From Lasiodiplodia sp. COLG20 (taxonomy: Eukaryota > Ascomycota > Dothideomycetes > Botryosphaeriales > Botryosphaeriaceae): a stretch of DNA of 64,000 bases. A program made the position numbers and the translations under genes. The notes under the pieces were generated by a model. That model was not told the DNA's origin. It searched no databases and saw only the letters and a list, made by a program, of their open reading frames with translations. Positions 10,846 to 20,181 of the stretch are shown one piece after another. The stretch is taken from positions 1,736,001 through 1,800,000 of the forward strand of contig VNWV01000001.1 of assembly GCA_009801085.1 (NCBI GenBank), written 5' to 3'. The first letter of the stretch is position 1. Every line of letters starts with the position of its first letter.

Positions 10846-11694
10846 CTATTTCTCGAGGCGTCTGCTCTTGTGGTGTTGTGGGATTCGATGGTCCGGCGCG
10901 TTGGTAGAGATCGGATCGATAGACGTAGTTGACGTACTTGTTGTCCTGCTGTGAGTGCGCTTGGGTGCGGAGGCAGCAGCACCTTTGATAACATGTTCAT
11001 CAGAGTCGGTCGACAGAGGGTCTGGACTGTCCGACAAGGTGCTTGATCGGCTACGCGAGGCTGCGTTGTTCATCGCCTCTTCGAGCATGCTGTCCCGGCT
11101 GCTAGTCTTGCTATCAGTGCTAACGTCAGAGGGGTTGCTCGGGGAAGAGGGCTCAAACTCTGATCCTGACGGCTCCTGCGAGGGATGGGAGCTATCACTG
11201 CTACTGCTTGACTTGTCGCCTCCGTCTTGGTCGGAATCGTATTCGATGATTGTGTCATGGACGTTGCCATCGTCGATGTTGGTGCTTCCCACGTGATCAT
11301 TTTCATCGTTGGTAACGATGTAGTTGGTGTTGGCAGCCAGCGCCGGGTCCTTTCTGATTGCATCAGCCTCCGCTTTGGCCAACCACCTTGCCAAAGATGA
11401 GTTGTCGATCGTGATAGCCTCGTCAAGGACTTTCTCTGCAGCTGGATCGTTGACGTTAGGAATATAGCTGTAGTACTCTGACCCGATGAAGTCTCGAGGC
11501 TTTATGGTGAGCTTTCCGGGAACAACATCACCGTCCTTGTTGCGGAACTCCTGCTGCTTGATGGTGCGTCTGATAATGTGACCAGGGCGTCCACCCTCTT
11601 TCTCGTTAGGAACCCGCCCGAAAGCAGTGTAGCAAGCAGCTCGGCTGCGACTCTCCGGAAGATTAGAACTCCCCGAAGCATAGACTACAGTCTC
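10846..11694 (-). pseudogene. 5'-truncated array copy 6, related to copy 5
   Basis: An open frame of about 282 codons runs from the base after a TGA at 11695-11697 to the stop at 10846, with no ATG before the acidic tail. The retained part aligns collinearly with residues about 218-404 of copy 5: VVYAS/VPYAT, then PGKLTIKPRDFIG/PGKLSITLRDFVG, LDEAITIDNSSLARWL/LDEVIEIDHSELERWL, and a Ser/Asp-rich tail with GSEFEPSSPS/GSEFVPSSES. The half that would carry the PDA and EVS strands is absent. The sequence upstream belongs instead to the 5' region of a plus-strand gene, so the break lies near 11.7 kb. It is most simply a truncated duplicate. An unseen upstream exon cannot be fully excluded, but none with family motifs is visible. 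Confidence 0.72.
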
Positions 11695-11971
11695 TCAAAG
11701 AAATGCAAACTGCCGAGTGCTCAAAGCGAAAACCAGAACGACCTTCCCTCTCCGCTGCAGGAAGACTCTTCAGGGCCATCATGTTCGGACGCAGCTACCC
11801 GCACCGTCCAGCGCTTGCCGCGTTCTCCGCTCTTACCTATCCACAACGGCCCTTCATCTCCCGCATTCCCTCCTCTTCCTCGCGCGCACTCCAGCCCGCC
11901 GCAAAGCAAAACACCATCGTCAATCCAACAAAAGATACTATTCATTCCCGACATCATCATACCAAAGCAAC

Positions 11972-12796
11972 ATGAACAACCAACGTGCTCCGCACCGCCT
12001 AATCGCCCGGCATCATCTCACCCACTACACTCCTGCACCTCCTCGTCCGCCACGCGCCCCAGACAGCAAGACCCGAATCCCACCACCACCGCCGGGCGCA
12101 CACGTCGAGCAGAAGAAAAAACATGTGCCGTGGACGAAGCGCGACGACGAGGAGCTGGAGAAGGATACGTGGGCGTGGATTCAGTGGCACATGACTTCAA
12201 TGGAGAAGGAGCGGACCGGCCAAATCCAGTCATTTACTATCGTGGCCACGGGTGAGTGGCCTGAGAACGGTCCCGGGGACGGTGAAAACCGGAGACAAGA
12301 GCATTGCGGCGCAGGGCAGCAGCAGCAGGTAGCGTCTCATCAGGGAGCATCGCAGCAGCAGGCATCGCAGCAGCAAGCATGGCCTCAGGGAGCAGCACCG
12401 CAGCACGAAGGGTGGCAGCACGGAGCATGGCAGCAGGAATCGTATCAGCAGGGACTATGGCAACAAGGACTATATCAGCAAGGACCATGGCAGCAGGGAG
12501 CATGGGTTCAGGGAGCATGGGTTCAGGGAGCATGGGTGCAAGTACCATGGCAACAGGGGGCATGGGTGCAGGGACCGTGGCAGCAGGGACCATGGGTGCA
12601 GGGAGCATGGCAGCAGCAGCAACCACTGGCACAGCAAGCGATCGCAGTACCCAGCGGAGTGGCCTACGGCACAGCAACACCAGGTTCAGTCTACGTTCTG
12701 GCGAATGATGGCACGTACAAGCCCCGTAAGAATTTACCGGGGAAGAATGAGCGTAGAAAACTGAGGCTGCTATCGAAGCAGTGGTGGGCGGCTTAA
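11972..12796 (+). CDS. Trp/Gln pentapeptide-repeat protein, function unknown
   Basis: A protein of 274 aa from the ATG at 11972; the frame is open upstream but that part lacks an ATG and looks like leader. The N-terminal 90 residues are Pro/Arg/His-rich, then KKHVPWTKRDDEELEKD and an aromatic WAWIQWH segment. The middle is about 15 units of a five-residue repeat, Gly-(Ala/Pro/Leu)-(Trp/Tyr)-(Val/Gln)-Gln, and the C-terminus is basic with KNERRKLRLLSKQWW. No signal peptide or membrane segment is seen. Such low-complexity W/Q repeats suggest a sticky or self-associating region (inference). Because the DNA is a 15-bp minisatellite, two other frames are also open, so coding depends on the repeat phase and the conserved-looking flanks. 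It might be a spurious product of the repeat. Confidence 0.5.
   Translation: MNNQRAPHRLIARHHLTHYTPAPPRPPRAPDSKTRIPPPPPGAHVEQKKKHVPWTKRDDEELEKDTWAWIQWHMTSMEKERTGQIQSFTIVATGEWPENGPGDGENRRQEHCGAGQQQQVASHQGASQQQASQQQAWPQGAAPQHEGWQHGAWQQESYQQGLWQQGLYQQGPWQQGAWVQGAWVQGAWVQVPWQQGAWVQGPWQQGPWVQGAWQQQQPLAQQAIAVPSGVAYGTATPGSVYVLANDGTYKPRKNLPGKNERRKLRLLSKQWWAA
12312..12622 (+). repeat. 15-bp minisatellite inside the W/Q-repeat gene
   Basis: Units of 15 bp (for example GGAGCATGGGTTCAG, repeated almost exactly three times around 12496-12540) with variants over about 300 bp. Each unit encodes one five-residue G-x-W-x-Q repeat. Period and frame match, so copy number can change without a frameshift. Confidence 0.85.
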
Positions 12797-13141
12797 TGCA
12801 GCTCGGCGTCACACATCGCAAAAGGCCTCGTAGCAATATTGCATTTTTTGGATCTGACAGCTGCCTACCTCAATAGCTGGTGAGCTATGTGCTGCTATCC
12901 CGAATGATGATACTTCCTGAAACTGTTCCCAAAGTCAATCCATGTGGGTATGCCTTTTAAACCGTTGTCAATTTTTTCCCCGTTCCCTGGCCAGGTCCGC
13001 AGTGAAAGTTCCCAAAGCAAGTTTCATCCAGCCGAAAATCCCTTTTTTTTTTGGTTCCTGGCGATCCCTCCCCATCGCCAAGCCCTCCTCCACATCAATT
13101 TGTTACCGACCATCCAGCCCGTCGACCATGCGTGTGCCGTT
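12797..13141. other. Convergent intergenic gap
   Basis: 3' flanks of the W/Q-repeat gene and of the Cys/His protein gene. Nothing recognised. Confidence 0.5.
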
Positions 13142-14215
13142 TCAACGACGCAGCTGCTGCTCCGCCGGAAAGTGCACGCCAGGCCTCTCAACGCTCTGGT
13201 AGACGACCCCAGGCTCAGCCTCGCCATCATCATCAACAATGGTATTATCCTTGTACTGCTGCCCCCAGAACGACGCACTGACTTCCCTCTTCTCATATAC
13301 ACGCCTAAACTCCTCAATCGGATACGGCGCGCGCGTCTCGCCCCTCCTCCACACAACCAACGAGCGCTCCTTGACCGCCAACTGCAAGCACTCGCGGCGA
13401 CGCTCCGCAGGCCCCATCCACGCCTCCAGCCTCACGCGCTTGCGCTGCTCCCAGGTCTTGTTGTAGTTGTCGTGGACCCAGTCCGCGAAGGCGTCCATGG
13501 TCAGCGTCGGCAGTTGTTTCTTGAGGTTGACGACGTCCATCTTCCAGATGAGGTTGAGCGAGCGGGCGACGCAGACGGGGCACTCGAAGGGCGCGATGCC
13601 GAAGCCGTTGTTGTAGTCAGGGTCGTCGGTGGCGGGCGGGACCGTGGTGGCGCAGTTGGTGGCGCAGAGGGACGGCATCAGGGTGAGCGGCGTCTTGACG
13701 ATGTGGCCGCAGCGCAGACGGTGGAAGTGGCAGCTGGCGCCGGTGCACGGCTCGACGGGATTTTCGGGTGTAGGCGGGAGCGCGATCTCGGCGAGCGTTC
13801 TGGCGCTGTTGCTGGCGGCGGCAACCCTGCGGCGCTTGGGAGGAGGCATGGTTTCTGGCGTCGGAGGTGAGCGCGGAGCTGCTGTCGGGAGAGAATTGTT
13901 TTCGTGGAAGGGGTTCGTATTCTCGGAAGGGGCAAGGGCCCTCCGTCCGCGGGGCATGGTGGATGCGGTCGGAAGTGAGATTGGGGCCGCAGGCGGTGGG
14001 AGAATGTTGTAGTGGAGGCGAGGCTGCGGAGCGGGAGGAGGCGGTGGATATGCCCTGTTGGGGATGAACGGGTGGCGGAACGCTGGACGGTGAGTTACAA
14101 CTTGGTGGTCGAAGCTCGGTTGTGCAGGATTGTGATTGGGGATGTCCTGAAAGGTGTTATAGGCTTGAGGTGGGAACCAAAAGCGCGCCGCTGCTGGAGG
14201 GGGATACGGCCACAT
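13142..14215 (-). CDS. Cys/His zinc-binding-type protein, function unknown
   Basis: A single exon of 357 aa from ATG at 14215. Residues 1-150 are Pro-rich and disordered, with a nuclear-localisation-like PPPKRRRV at about 125. A cluster C157-x4-C162, C169-G-H171, C184-x3-C188 and C212-P-V-C215 resembles the RING-like or treble-clef zinc sites of a fungal protein group with an FHxLRCGH core. The C-terminal 140 residues are charged and helical-looking (NYNKTWEQRKRVRLEAW), ending in ASFWGQQYKDNTIVDDD. It lies between the accessory island and the chromodomain gene. A nuclear or ubiquitin-related role is possible, but the spacing is not that of a standard RING finger. Function unknown. Confidence 0.68.
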   Translation of the reverse strand: MWPYPPPAAARFWFPPQAYNTFQDIPNHNPAQPSFDHQVVTHRPAFRHPFIPNRAYPPPPPAPQPRLHYNILPPPAAPISLPTASTMPRGRRALAPSENTNPFHENNSLPTAAPRSPPTPETMPPPKRRRVAAASNSARTLAEIALPPTPENPVEPCTGASCHFHRLRCGHIVKTPLTLMPSLCATNCATTVPPATDDPDYNNGFGIAPFECPVCVARSLNLIWKMDVVNLKKQLPTLTMDAFADWVHDNYNKTWEQRKRVRLEAWMGPAERRRECLQLAVKERSLVVWRRGETRAPYPIEEFRRVYEKREVSASFWGQQYKDNTIVDDDGEAEPGVVYQSVERPGVHFPAEQQLRR

Positions 14216-15375
14216 TATTGTCTTCCTGCGCGATGGTCAGACGGCTTTTAGTGAGAATTGCCTGAGTTAAAACTCACAGGATTAGCTCCGCTTACTACGC
14301 CCGCTGGCGGAGGCTCGCAACCAGTGGCTGTGGCGTCGCGCCGATGATTGGCGTCGGGTGGTTGAAGAAAGCCAACGACAGCGTGAAGCCGACGAAGAGC
14401 ACGCCGACATGAAATGAAGCGAAGGACGCTGTCGGCTAGATGGCGCTGAGGGATCAATTCACTGCATTGGTGGAGTAGTTAGAAGTGAAATGTAGCTCCT
14501 AGGCTAAAGTTATATGCCCTCATCTTTGGTTGTCGTTGCCAAAACGGGCGGGAATACCACCGCCGGGTGCTTGCGGCTAGGTGGGCGACCACAGGTGCGG
14601 CGCCCGCGATTTCTACCGCATAGGGCCTAATTTGCGCGTGCAAATTTAGCGAACGCGTTGACTGATAGTTAGCAAGTCGTTGCCGTGGAGCCTCACGCCT
14701 GAATTCACCTCAGCTTATGCCATCCGGCGCTGGGCCTATCCTCCGCTTTCTGTACATGACGAAGCTCAAACGGAGCTCGCGACTGCAGGATGCATCATGA
14801 ATCCTCCAAATGCAGAAAATTTGATCTTCGGCGCCACTTGACGTCGGGCGAAAAGCGGGAAAACTATCATCACAGTTCTGCCCGCGGAGTGGTCGTTCTC
14901 CGGCTGAAAGCCGCGTCTGGCATCTGAGAGCGCAACAGAAAGCTTGTGAGCAGCGATTTACAAAGGAATAGCACGTCATGCTTTTCCATGGGAATCTGGC
15001 TTGGACCAGGCTACTAAAAGAACGGCAGCGACTAAATTCCCTGGTCCGCGAAGCTTCTTCTGTGCGCATGGCAGGCTATTTGCAGTGCTTCAGACCCTCC
15101 CCTCACAGACAGGCATAACGAGATGGGGCAACACCAGCATAGAGAGAGGACTCAGAGGTGGAGGCTGGTGAGCATTTTATTTACCCAAGCTACTGCGTAG
15201 ATATGCCAATCCACCCGCGAGCGCTGCATGTATCCCTCTTCCCTCTCGCTGAGTAGGCGTTTCGGAAGTGTGCGAAGCATGCTCCACGGCGGAAGAAGAC
15301 GGTATGTAAATGCAATCGTCAAAGTATGTGGCAACGAAAGCCAAACTGCACAGCCTGGCAAACCCTCCCGTCCGC
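14216..15375. other. Intergenic, no gene seen
   Basis: Promoter side of the Cys/His protein and 3' flank of the chromodomain gene. A 119-codon open frame near 14710-15069 on the minus strand is Ser/Arg/Cys-rich with no motif and is not called. Confidence 0.5.
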
Positions 15376-17412
15376 TCATGCTATCATATCCACATCGCCA
15401 TCCTCATCTTCGTCTTCAACCGGCCTCTCCTTCCCCTTCTTGCTCTTCGCCCTTTCCTTCTTTCTTTTCACGGACTCGAGATATCTATCCAACACATCCC
15501 TCGCGTCCACCAGCTGCTCCTCTCTGAACCAGCTCACCTCATCCGGGGGCCAGTTCGCCCACTTGACCAAGTAGTGCCACTCCCCTCCAGCGAACTCGTG
15601 TTTGATAATAGACTCGATCTCGTATTCTTCTTCCTCCGACTCTGGCTCCCATGATGCACCTTCGGCTGGCGGATGTAGCATCGACGAGGCTTGGTGCCGT
15701 GTAGATGGGGTTGCGATGGCGGCAGAGGAGCGGCGGCGTTTTGAACCTTGGGTTCCTGTGATGGTGGATTGGCTGGCGTGTGGTGTGGCGTTGAGGTCGG
15801 CGATAGGATCGCTTTCTTCCGTCTCTTGCCGCTGTGATCTCGGCTGCCGAGTGAAGTTTGATGCCGAGAGCAGGCTGGTAGCGCGGTCATTAACTCTAGC
15901 TTCTGAGCCTGAGCGCGAAGGGGCGGCGCTAGAACGTAGGGAGCGCCTCTGGCTGCTTGCACTGTGGAAAGACTGGGCTGTGGAGCCGCTGGAGGAGATG
16001 GACGACCGTCGTAGCCGAGCTCCTCTGGTGGACGTAGATTTGCGGACGGGGGAGGCTGTTAACGACATGTTACTCGGAGGAGCCACATCGCTGGGCGTGG
16101 CCCTTCTTCGTTGAGCGTGAGATGATGCTGTGCTCGCCGTCGCAGACCTCCCTCTCCGCCTAGTTCTGGCGGCATACTCGGACGGCACCGATGACTGCTC
16201 CCTTGACAGTATGTCTCCGCTAGCCGTCCACCGTCCCAAAGGCTGATTGTTCTCTTCCGACAACGCGAGTTCATCTGTCTCGTCTGCTGAGCCCGGCACC
16301 GCCGCCGTCCCCCTCACGTTTGCCGGATTGACCCATTCACCGTATTCTGCCGTCTCTGACCCTGTCTCCACGGTCTCAAGTTCTGCCTCCGGTTCTATCT
16401 CCGGTTCTACCTCCTCGGGATCCTCTCCTCCGACTACGCCCATGACCTGTGCCGTCTTCAGCATTTTCTTCGGCGGCCTGCCTCGCCTCCGGACCGGTGG
16501 CAGCGTATCGACAAATTCCCTCGTCGGCTTCTTCTTCATCTTCTTCATCTTTCTCAGGCCCACAGCGTGCGTCGAGACCACCACCGCTCCCGCCGCATCA
16601 GGAGATCCATCGGCAGCAGCGGCTTCGTGCAGAGGAATCGCCGCTGGTATTTGCTGAGTACCAGCAGCAGCAGGCAACCCCATCATCGCCCGCTGCACCT
16701 CCCTGCTAACCAGCAACACGGCGCCATCCTCGTCGGTGATGAAGACCATATCATCCTCCCATTCCAGCTCGAACCGCTCCAGCTCCGCCGGCGAGACCCA
16801 ATCCAAGATATCCGCGAGCCCGACGGAGTATTCCTCTGCTTCGTCATCCCCTGCATCTCTGTCCCCGTTTGTGCCGTGCCCATCCACGCCGCCATCCCGC
16901 CCCATCTTTCCCCTCCAACCATCGCCGTTCGCATCCCCCGCCTCTCTGGACTTTTTCTCCCCCGGGACGTAGCGCTCAACGCGCACGCGGTATACCGGCT
17001 GGCCAGATGTGATGTCGTACTGGCGCGACACAATCTTGGTGCGGCGCTGGCGGCCGAGCGGGCAATCGGACGGCGGGGTGGGCGTAATCGGCGGAATATC
17101 GCGGTTGCGCAGATAATACAGCGGGAAGGGGCTTCCGGCTTCATTATCTTTCTGGCAGCCATTCGCCGCTGCGGCCGGCGTCGTGGTGGTGGCAGTTGTC
17201 ACGCAATTGCGCTGTTGTGGAGCGGGTTAGCGACACCTTGATGGCCCGGCGGCAGCGCGTCAGCACGCCAATGGCCGAGCTATGTGAACTGGAGAGGATG
17301 GGAAGGTGTACGGGACGCTTGCCTTGGGAACTGTCCTCGTTGCCGTCGTCGATCTCGTTGGCGAGGCGGTTCTGCGGGCGCGTTTGGCGGGGCGCGACGC
17401 GTCGGACGACAT
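15376..17412 (-). CDS. Protein with C-terminal chromodomain
   Basis: A large exon from about 17211 to the stop at 15376, about 610 codons. The C-terminus carries a chromodomain (YEIESIIKHEF, HYLVKWANWPPDEVSWF, then a helix to DVLDRYLES; about 50 residues), followed by a Lys-rich stretch and an acidic end DEDEDGDVDM. The Tyr and two Trp of the methyl-lysine cage are present. The rest is long and disordered, with Ser/Arg-rich and acidic parts. The large exon has no in-frame ATG at its 5' end. A short exon starting at ATG 17412 (MSSDASRPAKRARR, a nuclear-localisation-like start) probably precedes it, joined to an acceptor CTAAC...CACAACAG|CGC at 17211. The donor is unresolved; CCA|GTTCAC is one in-frame option. 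A nuclear, histone-reading role is likely from the domain. No integrase is nearby, so it is not a chromovirus piece. Confidence 0.75.
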
Positions 17413-18912
17413 TGGGGTGTGCAGGCGAGCGAGTCGTGGGAGGGGTGCGGGAATGCGGGACGACGCGCGATCTTGTGAGCGCCCGCCAACGCGCGAGTCT
17501 TACCCAGCGGCAGTCTCCAGCCCAGCCAATCAGACTGCAGCGGCCCTGTGTGAAGCGCGGGAAAATCTCTCGCTCCGTCACCGAGCGGGCTTTCTTTCGA
17601 CGACAGGTCTTGGGTCGTTTCGTGCTGAAGATTTTCATCCCCCGACGGTGGGTGGGTGGACGGGCTCATGGATAGACCGGCGACGATGGTTGGTCATCAA
17701 TTCGGGCGGCGATGTCTTTGAATCAGGGAAAGTAGCTCGCGGAAAGGAGGCAAATGATTCTCAGCTCTTTTCCTTTGACGGCAGTAGATCGCCAGTCAGT
17801 CTGCATGGCGCTAGGCGTTGTGGGCGGGTTGCGGGCGGGGATGCATGAGAGGAAGATTTGCGCAGGGGAGGAACGCTCCGATTAACACGCCCTCCCAAAG
17901 CCCGCCACTCCGTACTGTGCGTATGTGGAGAACGGACTCAGAGAAGCAAAAGAGCACGTAGGATGGCCCTCTGCTCCGACGGTCCTTCGCGAATCATGGC
18001 AAATGAACACCGCCGATCGACCCGTGCAACACCATGAGAAAGCCCAGGCAGTTTGAAAGTGGCAGTTTGCTCCAGGGAAACAAAGAGAAGAAGAAACAGT
18101 ACTCGGTCAACGCATGGCCTTCTCGCCGTTCGCCTGTCATAAAGTGCCTGCGGGTGCCCGATTTTGCTTCGCGCCAGCCCGCCATGGCATCATAGCTCTC
18201 GCTCGCCTTCATCCGCTCCTTCGATATCCGCCGAATATTCCACCAGCGGCTACTTTGGTCGCGCGCGCGATGGGCGATGGAGAAGTCTGCAGATCGGCGA
18301 CCTTGATGAGCTCACAGCATTTCCATCTGGAGCGTCGCTGGCTCCGCAGGTGAGCTGGCAGATGGGATAGTCCTGTTGGTGGCAATGTCGTAAACTCACC
18401 ACCACGCCGTAGCTATCGTGTCTACCACCAACGGCGCAGGTCGCATCTTGGCTTACTCCGCCGTGTAGCTCGCTCATGACTGCTGGCTTTTCCCAGGCTT
18501 CTCCTCAGCTCCGCTTAGGGCTGTCATCGCGATTGTCTAAGGCTAGAGAAAGGGTCGTGACGTAGAAACAGGGAGCATGATCATGAGAAGATTCATCATG
18601 CTACCAAGCTTGCTGTCCAACACAAGGCCGAGCGCCTCCGCTATCCTCCTTCGCCTCCGAATTCCTGTGTCCCAGCCCCAACCTGCCTCCACCGAACAAG
18701 TATCCGAGTATCCGACCGTCGCGAATCATAAGAATGCGAAACAATCTGTGGTATGAGCACGAGTTAGCAAAAGCCTCCTCCAAAACACCAAGCGCTCAAC
18801 GAAAGAAATCTCCAAACAAAGCACACGCATCAGCACAGCTCGCCTCCAACGAGGCGTCTTCTCCGAACCAGGCACCTCCCCCACCACGTCCACGTATCCA
18901 CCAGCCTCCCGG
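17413..18912. other. Intergenic, no gene seen
   Basis: Promoter side of the chromodomain gene. GC-rich near 17.4-17.9 kb. Short overlapping open frames on both strands have no coding character. Confidence 0.45.
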
Positions 18913-20181
18913 CTACAACAGGTAGCGAATGTCCCGCCCAAAGAAAAGGACGAAACAACAACCGGGTTCATTCTGCAGAATCGAGCAATTAAGCAAGACC
19001 CGGCCCGCGGCGACCCTCCTCGGAGAAGCCAACGGACAGCTCCAGACGATTGCCACGGCCTCCACCTGATAAGCCCAAGGACGAGGCTGGCGTGCAAGGG
19101 ACGACCGTGTCCGCAGAGGCAGGTCGACGTCCAGTCCTCAGATCTGTTCTTTGGGGCTCAAGGGCCCTCATCATTGTGTGTGGGGTGTGGGAAGGAAGGA
19201 AATGTGGTGGACGTACTCTCGGCGGGAGGTAGCGGCGGTCGGAGGGCTCGGAGCGGAGGGTGGGGATCGGGGTATCCGCGAGGTGCGAATCATTAGCGCG
19301 GATCCAGAGAAGGCGCGAGAGAGACTTCAGCGAATTGAGAAAAAGGTCAGGAGCTCGGATTCCTCATTACCGGCTGTCTGTCCTCACCTGCGCAACCACA
19401 GCCAGAAACTCGCGTCCTCACATGAGAAGCTGTTTCGTGGCGAGTAGCGAAGGCTCGAGAGAGCGCGGTTGGGACAAGTGTAATAATTGTCATCATGGAG
19501 GGTGGGACAGTGAAGGAGAAGAGAACCGACGTACCGGAGGACATGCGGGAAGCCAGATGGCGAGGGAGTCAGCAAGGCCTGCGAGGTGGTTAGTGGATGA
19601 ATATCTCAGACGATGCAAAACGTGGCAGGTGAGACAGCAAGATCAGTCCAGCTCAAACCAACCCATTAAAACCCGTGATCCGAAGATCTCACCCGAGCCG
19701 AAGGCCAGGTTGGGTTTCTAAGATTCTTTGCCTTTTTGGGAACCGTAGTTCCCTCATCATGACATGCGAAGGAAAGGGTGAAAGGAAATTGCAGACGTAC
19801 CTTGCGAAGCGGCTGCCTGATGAGCAGTGAAGGGAGGTGTGCACCTCAGGTGAGGATCGAGGCGAAGAATCCCTGGGAGATTGAGAGAATTAGTCAGAGG
19901 TCTCAAGACAGGCGGTCGAAGGCAGGAGTGAGAGGGGGTGCAAGGTCAAACAGCTCTCTTGGTCGACAACGAAACCCAGAAGTGCGGGTTTCTCAGGCCA
20001 AGCCTCGTCAGAGGCTGGCTTTTGGTTCTTCTCATGGTGCGAATGGGGGATGCAGGAGTGAGAGAATTGGTGACTCACCTGGAGAGAGGAGCCAGAGGAA
20101 GATGGAGATCAGAGCAAGGGAGAAGCCCAAGGCGGTGAGGATGAGGAAGATTTGGAAATCATGTGGAAAAGTTAGCGAGGG
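18913..20181 (-). CDS. Possible intron-rich gene of unknown function (3' part)
   Basis: No long frame is present, but the minus strand has a series of strong splice sites that join in a consistent phase: exons about 20181-20079, 19872-19801, 19578-19535, 19408-19388 (very short, weakest), 19324-19217 and 19065-18913. Donors include CAG|GTGAGT, AAG|GTACGT and CCG|GTACGT. Acceptors include CTAACCACCTCGCAG and a CTGAC-type branch. The joined frame gives about 166 residues: a hydrophobic, membrane-like segment in the first exon (FLILTALGFSLALISIFLWLL), then LDPHLRCTPPFTAHQ, and WIRANDSHLADTPIP. The 5' end is not resolved. The strand is pyrimidine-rich, which by itself gives Leu/Ser/Phe/Pro-rich open frames, so this could instead be a spliced noncoding RNA or chance. 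I recognise no family. Confidence 0.3.

Noticed and set aside
12237..12836. 199-codon minus-strand frame and 134-codon plus frame over the minisatellite
   Set aside because: They are other phases of the 15-bp repeat (Met/Pro/Ala or Met/Ala/Gly runs) and lack non-repeat flanks that look like protein.
14710..15069. 119-codon minus-strand frame
   Set aside because: Ser/Arg/Cys-rich without motif, repeat or splice support, in an ordinary intergenic region.
15376..15700. Chromodomain as part of a chromovirus integrase
   Set aside because: No integrase, reverse transcriptase or long terminal repeat is seen nearby, and the rest of the protein is a long disordered nuclear-type sequence.
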